In this document: positions 1-8,539 of the stretch, piece by piece | How the letters are laid out: each line of letters opens with the position of its first letter | How positions within the stretch are numbered: position 1 is the first letter of the stretch | Source of the DNA: Rathayibacter rathayi | GTDB lineage: Bacteria > Actinomycetota > Actinomycetes > Actinomycetales > Microbacteriaceae | NCBI RefSeq assembly: GCF_004011095.1 | Contig: NZ_CP028129.1 | Span: 2,914,001 to 2,978,000 of the forward strand | DNA length: 64,000 nt | Direction of reading: 5' to 3' | Notes under the pieces: generated by a model | Told to the model about the DNA's origin: nothing | Database searches by the model: none | What the model saw: the letters and a program-made list of their open reading frames with translations, nothing else | Translations under genes and position numbers: made by a program

Positions 1-839
1 GCCTCCGGGCTCACCGTCGACCCGGACCATCTCCCCGATGGGTTGGTCGGGGTCCAGGTCGCCGCTGCAGGCATGTCTTGGGCCAGCGCGTCGGCGTCGT
101 TCACTTGACGGATGCGGGCGTGATCGGTGGAACCGCCGTAGCCATCGGCGAGCAGCAGCAGTGCTTCGGTCTCTGCCTCCGCGAACACCCGCTTGTCGAA
201 TAGCACGAGGTCCACGCTCGAAAAGTTTTCGAACAGGAACTGCCGCACCGGAGCGGCATAATTTGCGTGCAGGAGTTCCGCCGGAAGGACGTAGCCGAGG
301 CGTCCACCGGCCCGCAGGCTCAGGGCGCCGTGCACTGTGAACGCTGCCCACGATGAGGCCAGACCAGAGAGCGCGACGCCGCCGCGCAGAGCTGCCGCGC
401 GCGCTTTGGCGCGCGAGTTGCCAGCAAAGTCCTGGAACCGGATGTATGGAGGGTTCCCGATGACGGCCGAGTAGCGCGCGGTCGCTGGGGTGTCGAAAAA
501 GTCGCCCACGGTCATATTCACGCTACCGCCGGCGTCGGAGATCCTCTCGGCGCCGACCTCGGCGCTCCGCTGGTGCAGCTCAACGCCATACACATGCGGT
601 TCGACGGCGCCGAGGTCTTGCAGACGGGTCACGGCGTGCACTAGGAACTCGGCGTCGCCCGCGGACGGTTCGAGCACGACGTCGTGCGTCGTGCGAACAG
701 CCCAGCCCGCCACGAATGCCGCGATCGTGGGAGGCGTGAAGAAAGCACCGCGCGCCTTCCGGAGGGAGACGCTATCGAGAGGATCACGCGCATCGAGAGT
801 CACTCGACCATCTTGCCCTGCACCACCGACGTTCAGCAC
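1..839 (-). CDS. N6-adenine DNA methylase (Eco57I/TaqI-like), C-terminus beyond the window
   Basis: The reverse strand reads as one open frame from a GTG at 839 to the left edge. Near the start is FFTPP, then a SAM-binding motif I (LEPSAGDAEFL, from about residue 57) and the catalytic NPPY of N6-adenine methyltransferases at residues 129-132 inside the string AVIGNPPYIRFQD. The family transfers a methyl group from S-adenosylmethionine to adenine in DNA, usually in a restriction-modification or phage-defence system. The target-recognition part lies outside the window. A second GTG at 803 is another possible start. The GTG at 839 overlaps the stop of the upstream reading frame by a few bases, which suggests translational coupling. 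GC is lower than in the rest of the window. Confidence 0.85.
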   Translation of the reverse strand, partial: MLNVGGAGQDGRVTLDARDPLDSVSLRKARGAFFTPPTIAAFVAGWAVRTTHDVVLEPSAGDAEFLVHAVTRLQDLGAVEPHVYGVELHQRSAEVGAERISDAGGSVNMTVGDFFDTPATARYSAVIGNPPYIRFQDFAGNSRAKARAAALRGGVALSGLASSWAAFTVHGALSLRAGGRLGYVLPAELLHANYAAPVRQFLFENFSSVDLVLFDKRVFAEAETEALLLLADGYGGSTDHARIRQVNDADALAQDMPAAATWTPTNPSGRWSGSTVSPE

Positions 840-1201
840 GGCCAGGCGGGTCTCTGACGTCCGGCGAGGCGCCCCTTCGATGCACTGGATGGTTTGTAGG
901 CGCCGTGATTGCCGTCGTGGCTGCTTAGCTGGTCCGCAGCGGCAAACAGGACGGCGCGCTCACCAGACGAAACCGCCACCGGTGATGTCAGCGAGTTGAC
1001 GGCATGTGTACAAGCCACCGCGTCGAAGAATGAGGCAAGAGCCTTCGGTAGGGAGGCGCTCAACCCCGCTAGAGGTTTTAGGATCAATTTGTAGATAATT
1101 TCATATTCCGCAGGATCGTTATTGAGGGTCTCATCATGGTGAAGCGACTGCCGGATGACGCGATTGACATCTTGGCCGATCGTGCGGTCCTCGACGGGTG
1201 T
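833..1201 (-). CDS. Unrecognised protein just upstream of the DNA methylase, N-terminus unresolved
   Basis: The frame ending in TGA at 833-835 reads as plausible protein for about 122 codons, with stretches such as EYEIIYKLILKPLAGLSASL and ERAVLFAAADQLSSHDG. No ATG or GTG opens this frame. Just upstream, a different frame reads VLANRLPEFEQQH, which suggests a frameshift near 1,200. I do not recognise a family. Its stop overlaps the methylase start, so the two were probably one transcription unit, and the product may be the partner subunit of that system. GC is lower than in surrounding genes, which fits an acquired defence island. It could be a broken gene. Confidence 0.4.
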   Translation of the reverse strand, partial: TPVEDRTIGQDVNRVIRQSLHHDETLNNDPAEYEIIYKLILKPLAGLSASLPKALASFFDAVACTHAVNSLTSPVAVSSGERAVLFAAADQLSSHDGNHGAYKPSSASKGRLAGRQRPAWPC

Positions 1202-1407
1202 GCTGTTGCTCGAACTCCGGCAGTCGATTGGCGAGCACGAAGAGAAAGGGCTACGCAGTGGCCGCGGTGGTCGGTCGTGTCGACAGCTCGCGCAGTCGGT
1301 TCGTGAGCAACGTCGTCTACGGTGCGCAAGGTTCTACCAAGCCTATGCCGCTTCATAAATGGCCCGTCTGTGGGGGCGCGAGCGGATGACGATCACGCTC
1401 GGCGAGG

Positions 1408-1668
1408 TCACCAGCTCGTTACCACCGTCCGCGTGATGACCCATCCGGCCTCGCGGCGCATGAGCCGGCTCGTCAGCTGGAGCCGCCAGGTCGCGTGCAG
1501 GCGGCCGATGGTCGCCCCGGTGATCGTGCGGGAGGTGAGCACCGGATGCGCGGCGCCGCCCGAGAGGGCGCTCTCGACGTGGTCGATTGCGTGGTACTCC
1601 GTGCGCGCCTCGTCGATGTCGGCGAGCCACTCCTCTCGCGACCGCACGAGGTCGTCGAGGTCGCTCAT
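1408..1668 (-). CDS. Small unrecognised protein coupled to the LacI regulator
   Basis: An 86-residue frame whose ATG overlaps the stop of the upstream LacI-type gene (ATGA, four bases shared), so it is almost certainly translated from the same mRNA. The protein starts MSDLDDLVRSREEWLADI and ends in a probable beta-rich half (SRTITGATIGRL, GWVITRTVVTSW). There is no signal peptide or membrane segment. I do not recognise a family. Coupling to a sugar repressor suggests a role linked to that locus, but nothing in the sequence says which. Confidence 0.65.
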   Translation of the reverse strand: MSDLDDLVRSREEWLADIDEARTEYHAIDHVESALSGGAAHPVLTSRTITGATIGRLHATWRLQLTSRLMRREAGWVITRTVVTSW

Positions 1669-2663
1669 GCCGGTGGCCCGGTCGTCGCCCGGCGTACGAG
1701 CTGCGTCGGTAGTTGTACGTGTAGCGAGCGGGGTTCGCGGCCGGACATCAGGGCGATCAGCATCTCGGCGGCAGTCGCGCCGAGGGTCTGCATGGGCTGG
1801 CGGATGGTCGTCAGCGGTGGGTCGAAGCGGGCGGCCTCGGGGACGTCGTCGAAGCCGACCACCGAGAGATCGTGCGGGACGGCGAGCCCGAGGTGTGCGG
1901 CGGTTTCGATGATCGCAAGTGCCGAGACGTCGTTCGCGGCGAAGACGGCGGTCGGACGATCCGGAAGCGACAGCAGCGAGGACGCGGGGCGCCGCGCGGT
2001 ATCGCGGTGGTAGTTGCCCACCCGCAGCAGGCGCTCGTCGAAGGCGATGCCTGCCTCCGCCAGCGCCGCTCGATAGCCGGCCTCGCGCAACCGCGCCGAA
2101 CGGAGGTCGCCGCGGCCCGCGACGAAGCCGATGCGGCGGTGCCCGAGCGTGATCAGGTGTCGGATGGCGAGCAGGGCGCCGCCGAAGTTGTCGGACTCGA
2201 CGGTCGGCAGATCGGCGCGGCCGGTGTGCGGATCGACGGCGACGAGGGGGATGTCGGAGGGGGCACTCACCACGGTCGGCGTGACCAGGATCGCGCCGTC
2301 GATGAGGGTGCCGCTGAGGCGGCTCAGCGAGCGCCGCTCCCAGCCCTCCTGCTCGCCCTCGTGCGAGCCGGAGTAGGCGAGCAGGTCGAAGCGCGACTCC
2401 GCCAGCACCGACCCGACGCCCTTCAGGATCTCGGCGCTGAACGGCTCGAACCCGGCGACGAGCACACCGATCACGCCCGTGCGCCGGGAGCGCATGCTGC
2501 TCGCGACAAGGCTCGATTCGTAGCCGAGCTCGCGCACCACCTCGAGCACGCGCGTGGCAGTGGCGGGCGCGACCCCGTAGCGGCCGTTCACGGCCTTGGA
2601 CACCGTCGCCACCGAGACTCCGGCCGTGGCGGCGACGTCGTGGATGGTGGGTCGCGCGGTCAT
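1665..2663 (-). CDS. LacI-family transcriptional repressor of the adjacent sugar locus
   Basis: 332 residues. The N-terminus has the LacI helix-turn-helix (TIHDVAATAGVSVATVSKAV) and hinge, followed by a periplasmic-binding-protein-like sensor domain with the usual FAANDVSALAIIE and VGFDDVPEAARFDPPLTTI signatures. LacI repressors bind a palindromic operator and are released by a sugar ligand. ATG 2663 is chosen because it places the DNA-binding helix directly at the start; an in-frame ATG at 2696 would add 11 residues. The gene is divergent from the ABC importer at 2,816 and shares the promoter region containing the AAACGTTT palindrome, so it most likely represses the importer-GH3 operon and itself. 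Confidence 0.9.
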   Translation of the reverse strand: MTARPTIHDVAATAGVSVATVSKAVNGRYGVAPATATRVLEVVRELGYESSLVASSMRSRRTGVIGVLVAGFEPFSAEILKGVGSVLAESRFDLLAYSGSHEGEQEGWERRSLSRLSGTLIDGAILVTPTVVSAPSDIPLVAVDPHTGRADLPTVESDNFGGALLAIRHLITLGHRRIGFVAGRGDLRSARLREAGYRAALAEAGIAFDERLLRVGNYHRDTARRPASSLLSLPDRPTAVFAANDVSALAIIETAAHLGLAVPHDLSVVGFDDVPEAARFDPPLTTIRQPMQTLGATAAEMLIALMSGREPRSLHVQLPTQLVRRATTGPPA

Positions 2664-2696
2664 GATCCCGACGATAACCCCTCCTTGGAAAACCAT

Positions 2697-2712
2697 TTCG
2701 AAAACGTTTGAC
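2697..2712. promoter_or_regulatory. Likely LacI operator between the divergent repressor and importer genes
   Basis: The sequence ttcgaaaacgtttgac contains the palindrome AAACGTTT (2702-2709) with the central CG typical of LacI-family operators. It lies 34 bp upstream of the repressor start and about 100 bp upstream of the binding-protein start. Function is inferred from position and symmetry. Confidence 0.55.
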
Positions 2713-2815
2713 TACATTCGCAACCCCTGCGGACACTGACTCCACCCGCGCAGGCGGAAACCCTCACGGTGCCGGCGCACCAGACGGCGCCCTCGATGAA
2801 GAGAACGGTTGGACG

Positions 2816-4102
2816 ATGAAGTTCAGGAAGATCGCAGTGGCGACAGCAGCCCTGCTCGGCGCAGTCGTGGCCCTCAGCGGCTGCTCGGCCCAGGATTCGG
2901 GATCGAGCGACGGCACCGTCGCGATGACCCTCTGGCAGAACTCCACTACGGGCCCCGGCCAGGAGTTCTGGGAGAAGACCATCACGGACTTCGAGGCCGC
3001 GAACCCCGGAGTGAGCATCGAGTCGCAGGCCATTCAGAACGAGGACCTCGACGGCAAGCTCCAGACGGCGCTCAACTCGGGCGACGCTCCCGACATCTTC
3101 CTCCAGCGCGGCGGAGGCAAGCTCGCGGCGATGGTCGCGGGCGGTCAGCTGAAGGACCTCACCGGAGGGATTTCAGACCAGGCGCGCAGCGAGATCCCCG
3201 AGGGCTCCTTCTCGGCGAACACCCTCGACGACAAAGTGTGGGCGATGCCGGTCGCCGTGCTCCCGGGCGGTCTCTTCTACAGCCAGGACGTCTTCACCGC
3301 CGCCGGAATCACCGAGACTCCGACGACGATCGACGAGCTCGACTCCGCGATCACGAAGATCAAGGGCAGCGGTGCTCAGGCCGTCGCACTCGGCGCGAAG
3401 GACGCCTGGCCGGCCGCGCACTGGTACTACTTCTTCGCGCTGCGCCAGTGCAGCGCGGACACGATGGCGCAGGCGGCCGACACGAAGGATTTCTCGGACG
3501 AGTGCTGGGTCCGCGCCGGTCAGGACCTGCAGGACTTCGCGGCGACCGAGCCGTTCAACGAGGGCTTCCTCACCACCGCGGCCCAGCAGGGCGCGGGCAG
3601 CTCGGCCGGCCTCCTCGCCAACCACCAGGCCGCGATGGAGCTGATGGGCGCGTGGGACCCGGGCGTGATCGCCTCGCTCACCCCCGACGAGCAGCCGCTG
3701 CCCGACCTGGGCTGGTTCCCCTTCCCCGAGATCGACGGCGGCGACGGCGAGGCCGGCGCGATCATGGGCGGCGTCGACGGCTATTCCTGCTCGGCGGGTG
3801 CTCCCGACGAGTGCGTCGACTTCCTCAACTACCTGGCCACCGCCGACGTGCAGAAGGAGTACTACGCGGCCTTCAACGCGCCCCCGGTGAACACCGTGGC
3901 GCAGGAGGCGGTTACCGAGCCGTACCTCCAGCAGATCCTCGCCGCCTACAACTCGGCGCCGTACGTCTCGCAGTGGCTCGACACCGTCTACGGCCTCAAC
4001 GTCGGCAACGCGCTGAACGTCGGAGTCGTCGACCTCCTCGCAGGCAAGAGCGACCCCGAGCAGCTGGTCGAGGCCGTCAACGCCGCCGCGGCAAAGGCGT
4101 AG
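2816..4102 (+). CDS. Sugar ABC transporter substrate-binding lipoprotein
   Basis: 428 residues. It begins MKFRKIAVATAALLGAVVA with a lipobox LSGC at about residues 20-23, so it is exported and lipid-anchored outside the membrane. The mature part is a family 1 extracellular solute-binding protein (MTLWQNSTTGPGQEFWE near the start, GLFYSQDVFTAAGI and a long binding lobe). It captures an oligosaccharide and delivers it to the two permeases downstream. ATG 2816 is chosen because it gives a correct signal peptide. No ATPase is encoded nearby; such importers commonly share an MsiK-type ATPase. It is the first gene of the operon with the permeases and GH3 enzyme, opposite the LacI gene. Confidence 0.92.
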   Translation: MKFRKIAVATAALLGAVVALSGCSAQDSGSSDGTVAMTLWQNSTTGPGQEFWEKTITDFEAANPGVSIESQAIQNEDLDGKLQTALNSGDAPDIFLQRGGGKLAAMVAGGQLKDLTGGISDQARSEIPEGSFSANTLDDKVWAMPVAVLPGGLFYSQDVFTAAGITETPTTIDELDSAITKIKGSGAQAVALGAKDAWPAAHWYYFFALRQCSADTMAQAADTKDFSDECWVRAGQDLQDFAATEPFNEGFLTTAAQQGAGSSAGLLANHQAAMELMGAWDPGVIASLTPDEQPLPDLGWFPFPEIDGGDGEAGAIMGGVDGYSCSAGAPDECVDFLNYLATADVQKEYYAAFNAPPVNTVAQEAVTEPYLQQILAAYNSAPYVSQWLDTVYGLNVGNALNVGVVDLLAGKSDPEQLVEAVNAAAAKA

Positions 4103-4107
4103 TCACC

Positions 4108-5115
4108 GTGGCACTCCGCGAGAGCCCGCTCCTCAGAGTGGATGAGCCCCGCGGGACCGAGCGCACCGGAGGCGTCACCTCGACGCCTCCGGTGCGCCGG
4201 CGCCGCCGCAGCGTGGGCTGGGCGGGGCGTTTCGAAATCGCGCTCCTGGTCGGCCCGGCGCTGATCGTCTTCCTCGCCTTCGTGATCTTCCCGGTCGTGA
4301 TGGCGGCCTACTACGGCTTCTTCAGCTGGCAGGGCTACGGCGTCCCGACAGACTTTGTCGGCTTCCGCAACTACCTGACGATCCTGCAGGACCCGACCTT
4401 CCATGACGCTCTCGCCCACAACGGCATCATCGTGGTGCTCTCGCTGGTGCTCCAGGGGCCGGTCGCGATCCTCCTGGCGCTGCTGTTGAACCGCAAGCTG
4501 CGCGGGCAGTCGTTCATCCGGGTCCTGATCTTCGTGCCGTACGTGATCTCGGAGGTCGTCGTCGGCACCGGCTGGAGCCTGATGCTCCAGACCAGCGGAG
4601 CGGTCAACGGGCTGCTCGAGAACATCGGTCTCGGTGCGCTGACGCAGGACTGGCTCTCGGATCCGGCGATCGCGATCTGGACGCTGATGCTGATCATCAC
4701 ATGGAAGTACATCGGCTTCGCCGTGATCCTCTTCCTCGCCGGGCTCCAGGGCATTCCCGAGGAGCTTTCGGAGGCGGCGGCGATTGACGGGGCTTCCTAT
4801 TGGCAAGTGCAGCGGCGGATCACCCTGCCGCTGCTCGCGCCGACCCTGCGGATCTGGGCGTTCCTGTCGATCATCGGCGCTCTGCAATTGTTCGACCTGG
4901 TTTACATCATCTGGGGGCAGTACGTGTCCTCGACCGCGGGCACCTCGACGATGGCGATCTACCTGGTCACCAATGGCCGAAATGCCGGCAACTACGGATA
5001 CGGGAACGCCGTCGCGGTGGTCCTGTTCCTGATCTCGCTCGTGGTGGCGCTGCTCTACCAGCGCTTCGTGCTCCGGCGCGACACGGCGGGCGCACTGACA
5101 GGAGACAAGCGATGA
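4108..5115 (+). CDS. Sugar ABC transporter permease, first subunit
   Basis: 335 residues starting at GTG 4108, five bases after the binding-protein stop. A charged cytoplasmic leader (RRRRR) precedes the first membrane helix (FEIALLVGPALIVFLAF), followed by further helices. The EAA loop that docks the ATPase is present (EELSEAAAIDGASYWQ). This is a MalF/UgpA-type inner-membrane subunit of a carbohydrate ABC importer. Its stop overlaps the next ATG by four bases, so the two permeases are translationally coupled. Confidence 0.92.
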   Translation: MALRESPLLRVDEPRGTERTGGVTSTPPVRRRRRSVGWAGRFEIALLVGPALIVFLAFVIFPVVMAAYYGFFSWQGYGVPTDFVGFRNYLTILQDPTFHDALAHNGIIVVLSLVLQGPVAILLALLLNRKLRGQSFIRVLIFVPYVISEVVVGTGWSLMLQTSGAVNGLLENIGLGALTQDWLSDPAIAIWTLMLIITWKYIGFAVILFLAGLQGIPEELSEAAAIDGASYWQVQRRITLPLLAPTLRIWAFLSIIGALQLFDLVYIIWGQYVSSTAGTSTMAIYLVTNGRNAGNYGYGNAVAVVLFLISLVVALLYQRFVLRRDTAGALTGDKR

Positions 5116-6008
5116 CCGGCACGACGATGACGGCCCCGCCGATCACTCCCCAGACCCCGCGGCCTCTGGCCGTGAAGCGGCGCAAGCAGCCGCTGGGCCG
5201 CGGCACCACGATCGCCTACCTCGTGGCGATCGTCGTGATCGCGCTGATGCTCGCTCCGGTGGCGTACATCATCCTCGGCGGCTTCCGCACGAACGCGCAG
5301 ATCACCACCGACCCGGCGGGCCTGCCCTCGCCGTGGAACGTGCAGAACTACCTCGACGTGATCACTGGCGGCGTGTTCTGGCAGGAGGTCGGCAACTCCA
5401 CGATCGCGGGACTTGCCACCACGCTCGGCGTGGTCGTTCTCGGCCTGATGGCGAGCTACGTCCTGGCCCGCTACGACTTCACCGGGCGAGGCGTGTTCTA
5501 CGCGCTCTTCGCCGCCGGCCTGATGTTTCCGATGACGGTGGCGATCACTCCGCTCTATCTGGTGATCAAGAGTCTTGGCCTGATGAATTCGCTCGCCGGA
5601 GTGGTGCTGCCGCAGATCGCATTCGGCCTGCCGACCACAATCATCATCCTGGTGCCGTTCCTGCGCGCGATCCCGGACGAGATCCAAGAGGCGGCGTTCA
5701 TCGACGGCTGCAGCCGGATCGGCTTTTTCTTCCGGATGGTCGTGCGCCTGGCGATGCCGGGCGTGATCACTACGGGGATCCTGGCGTTCATCGCGAGCTG
5801 GAACAGCTACCTGCTGCCGCTGTTCATCCTCAACAACGAGTCGACCTTCACGCTCCCGCTTGGAGTGCAGGCGTTCTCGTCGCAATACTCCGTCGATACG
5901 GCGAAGGTGCTCGCCTTCGTGTCGCTGTCGATGATTCCGGCGCTGATCTTCTTCAGCGTCTTCGAGCGCCGCATCGTCGGCGGGCTCACGGGGGCGGTGA
6001 AGGGATGA
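5112..6008 (+). CDS. Sugar ABC transporter permease, second subunit
   Basis: 298 residues, MalG/UgpE type. The ATG at 5112 overlaps the stop of the first permease (ATGA). Six membrane helices are expected; the first is TIAYLVAIVVIALMLAPVAY. The EAA loop reads EIQEAAFIDGCSRIGFF at about residue 195. It forms the heterodimeric membrane channel with the preceding subunit. Its own stop overlaps a 27-codon mini reading frame that leads to the GH3 gene. Confidence 0.92.
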   Translation: MTGTTMTAPPITPQTPRPLAVKRRKQPLGRGTTIAYLVAIVVIALMLAPVAYIILGGFRTNAQITTDPAGLPSPWNVQNYLDVITGGVFWQEVGNSTIAGLATTLGVVVLGLMASYVLARYDFTGRGVFYALFAAGLMFPMTVAITPLYLVIKSLGLMNSLAGVVLPQIAFGLPTTIIILVPFLRAIPDEIQEAAFIDGCSRIGFFFRMVVRLAMPGVITTGILAFIASWNSYLLPLFILNNESTFTLPLGVQAFSSQYSVDTAKVLAFVSLSMIPALIFFSVFERRIVGGLTGAVKG

Positions 6009-6088
6009 GCGGATCGCTCCGAGCGTCGGCCGCCGCCGCCTCCGCCGCTCCGCCCGCCGCCCCACCCGCAGAGAGGGTCGCACCGTGA
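6005..6088 (+). CDS. 27-codon mini reading frame linking permease and GH3 gene
   Basis: ATG 6005 overlaps the permease stop (ATGA) and the mini frame's own stop TGA overlaps the GTG start of the GH3 gene (GTGA). The product would be a low-complexity Ala/Pro peptide beginning MSGSLRASAAA. The GH3 ribosome binding site (agagaggg) lies inside this frame. It is most simply a coupling or leader peptide rather than a functional protein. Confidence 0.4.
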   Translation: MSGSLRASAAAASAAPPAAPPAERVAP

Positions 6089-8400
6089 CCGCACCGCACG
6101 CACCAGAGGACCCCCAGGCGCCGTCCGCCCGCACCACCGAGCTGCTGGACCGGATGACGCTAGAGGAGAAGCTCGCCCAACTCGTCGGCTACTGGGTCGA
6201 CCAGGGCGGCGAGGTCGTCGCTCCGCTCGCCGGCGAGATGGCGACATCGACCGGATACGCCGAAGCGACCCGCGAGGGGATCGGCCAGCTCACCCGCGTC
6301 TACGGCACGCGCCCCGTCGATCCGCTCGAGCGTGCGCGGTGGCTGTGGGCGGAGCAGCGGCGGCTCGTCGAGGAGACGCGGCTGGGCATCCCCGCGATCG
6401 TGCACGAGGAGTGCCTGACCGGTCTGGCCGCCTGGCAAGCCGCGACGTTCCCGACTCCGCTGGCGTGGGGCGCCTCCTTCGACCCCGCACTCGTGGCCGA
6501 GCTGGGCGCCGTGATCGGCGGCTCGATGCGCGAACTCGGGATCCACCAGGGCCTGGCGCCGGTACTCGACGTGATCCGCGACGCGCGCTGGGGCCGCGTC
6601 GACGAGTGCATCGCCGAGGACCCGTACGTCGTCGGCACGCTGGGCACCGCCTACGTGCAGGGGCTCCAGTCGGCCGGCGTCGACGCGACACTGAAGCACT
6701 TCGTCGGCTACTCCGCCTCCCGCGGGGGACGCAACCACGCGCCGGTGCACGCCGGACCGCGCGAAATCGCGGACGTGCTGCTGCCGCCGTTCGAGATGGC
6801 GATCCGTGACGGCGGCGCCCGCTCGGTGATGAATTCGTACGCCGAGATCGACGGCGACCCGGTCGCGGCGACGCCCGCTTACCTCACGGGAGTGCTGCGT
6901 GAACGCTGGGGCTTTGACGGAGTGGTCGTCGCCGACTACTTCTCCGTGGCGTTCCTGCACCTGATGCACGCTGTCGCCGCCGACCTGGGCGAGGCGGCCG
7001 AACTGGCGCTCGCCGCGGGGATCGACGTGGAGCTGCCCACCGGCGACGCGTTCCTCGCTCCGCTGGCCGCGCGAATCCGGGCCGGGGAGACCGACGACGC
7101 TCTGGTCGACCGGGCGGTACTGCGGGTGCTCGCGCAGAAGGAGCGGCTCGGCCTACTCGACGCGCGCTTCGACGACGCCCCCGAGTCGATCGACCTGGAC
7201 TCGCCGGCCCACCGCGACATCGCCCGCCGCCTGGCCGAGGAGTCGGTGGTGCTGCTCGCGAACGACGGCGTGCTGCCGCTCGCTCCGCCCCGCCGCCTCG
7301 CGCTGGTCGGCCCCAACGCCGACAGCGCGCCCGCCCTGATGGGCTGCTACTCCTTCGCCAACCATGTGCTGGCGCACCACCCGGGCGTGCCGTTGGGCTT
7401 CGAGATCCCGACCGTCGCGGACGCGCTGGCCGACGAATTCGGCTCGGTGGAGTTCCTGCTGGCCGAGGGCTGCACGGTCGAGGGCGAGGACGCCTCCGGG
7501 ATCGCCGAGGCGGTTCAGGTGGCCGCCGACTCCGACGTCGCGATCGTGGTCGTCGGCGACCGGGCGGGCCTGTTCGGCCGTGGGACGGTCGGCGAGGGCA
7601 ACGATGTCGAGAGCTTGGAGCTGCCGGGTCGCCAGCGCGAGCTGGTCGAGGCAGTGGTCGCGACCGGAACTCCGGTCGTGCTCGTGCTGCTGACCGGTCG
7701 GCCCTACGCGGTGGGCTGGGCGCTCGAGGGGCCCAGCGCTCCGGCCGCTGTGGTGCAGGCGTTCTTCCCGGGGGAGGAGGGCGCCGAGGCGATCGCGGGG
7801 GTCGTCTCGGGCCGCATCACTCCCTCCGGACACCTGCCCGTTTCGCTCCCGCGTTCGGCCGGGGCGCAGCCGTTCTCGTACCTGCATCCGATCCTCGGCG
7901 GCCCCTCGGACGTGACCTCGGCCGACAGCACGCCGGTGCGGCCGTTCGGCCACGGTCTCTCGTACACGATCTTCGCCCGTACGGATCTGGTGGTGGCGGA
8001 GTCGGCTCCGACCGGTGGATCCTTCACGGCGACTGTGCGGGTGCGCAACACGGGCGCGCGGTCGGGTATCGACCTGGTCCAGCTGTACGCCCGCGACGTC
8101 TTCGCGAGTGTGACCCGGCCGGTGGCGCAGCTGCTCGGCTACCTGCGGGTTCCGCTTCAGGCCGGCGAGGAGGTGGAGGTGCGGTTTGAGGTGCCGGCGG
8201 CGCGGTTGGCCTTCACTGGTCGCGAAGGCGTGCGGATCGTCGAGCCCGGCCGTGTCGAGCTGTGGGTGGGCCCGGACTGCGCGACGCGCGAGACGGAGGC
8301 GGCGCTCGAGCTGGTCGGCGACGCCGCCGCGGTCGACGCCTCCTCCCAGCGCCTCGTCGGTACCGAAGTTCACCGAGCGGCGGCGGGCGTTCCGGCCTGA
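6085..8400 (+). CDS. Glycoside hydrolase family 3 (beta-glucosidase/beta-xylosidase)
   Basis: 771 residues, usual length for a three-domain GH3 enzyme. Residues 20-340 form the N-terminal catalytic barrel with LKHFVGYSASRGGRNHAPV, and GFDGVVVADYFS carries the probable nucleophile Asp (usual form SDW or SDY). Residues 375-620 form the second alpha/beta domain (EESVVLLANDGVLPL), and a fibronectin-like domain follows. The family releases single sugars from the non-reducing end of beta-linked oligosaccharides. There is no signal peptide, so it works in the cytoplasm on sugars imported by the upstream transporter. The start is GTG 6085 with a good ribosome binding site. Confidence 0.93.
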   Translation: MTAPHAPEDPQAPSARTTELLDRMTLEEKLAQLVGYWVDQGGEVVAPLAGEMATSTGYAEATREGIGQLTRVYGTRPVDPLERARWLWAEQRRLVEETRLGIPAIVHEECLTGLAAWQAATFPTPLAWGASFDPALVAELGAVIGGSMRELGIHQGLAPVLDVIRDARWGRVDECIAEDPYVVGTLGTAYVQGLQSAGVDATLKHFVGYSASRGGRNHAPVHAGPREIADVLLPPFEMAIRDGGARSVMNSYAEIDGDPVAATPAYLTGVLRERWGFDGVVVADYFSVAFLHLMHAVAADLGEAAELALAAGIDVELPTGDAFLAPLAARIRAGETDDALVDRAVLRVLAQKERLGLLDARFDDAPESIDLDSPAHRDIARRLAEESVVLLANDGVLPLAPPRRLALVGPNADSAPALMGCYSFANHVLAHHPGVPLGFEIPTVADALADEFGSVEFLLAEGCTVEGEDASGIAEAVQVAADSDVAIVVVGDRAGLFGRGTVGEGNDVESLELPGRQRELVEAVVATGTPVVLVLLTGRPYAVGWALEGPSAPAAVVQAFFPGEEGAEAIAGVVSGRITPSGHLPVSLPRSAGAQPFSYLHPILGGPSDVTSADSTPVRPFGHGLSYTIFARTDLVVAESAPTGGSFTATVRVRNTGARSGIDLVQLYARDVFASVTRPVAQLLGYLRVPLQAGEEVEVRFEVPAARLAFTGREGVRIVEPGRVELWVGPDCATRETEAALELVGDAAAVDASSQRLVGTEVHRAAAGVPA

Positions 8401-8404
8401 TTCG

Positions 8405-8490
8405 GTTCACAACGCAGGAAGAATCGCTTCGGCGGCTAGGAGATCCGCGGATCTCGGTGCCCGCGGGGCGATCCTTCCGGCTTTCTGAAC
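8405..8490. repeat. Intergenic palindrome, family A copy 1
   Basis: Left arm GTTCACAACGCAGGAAGAAT pairs with a right arm ending in CTTTCTGAAC (18 of 22 positions, imperfect), and the centre holds a perfect 16-bp palindrome GAGATCCGCGGATCTC (8440-8455). It lies just downstream of the GH3 gene. The same arms recur at 44,861 and 48,365. Confidence 0.8.
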
Positions 8491-8539
8491 ACGTCTCGTA
8501 CCCCTGGTGCGGCTGCGGCGGGCGCGGCAGGCTGGGGGG

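Noticed and set aside
1408..2745. A 445-codon minus-strand frame spanning the LacI gene and the small gene after it
   Set aside because: Only the last 86 codons are protein-like; the earlier part is an out-of-frame reading of lacI. The two genes overlap by four bases instead.
2809..4107. N-terminal extension of the first permease back over the binding-protein gene
   Set aside because: Arg-rich out-of-frame reading of the binding-protein gene; GTG 4108 gives a normal permease start.
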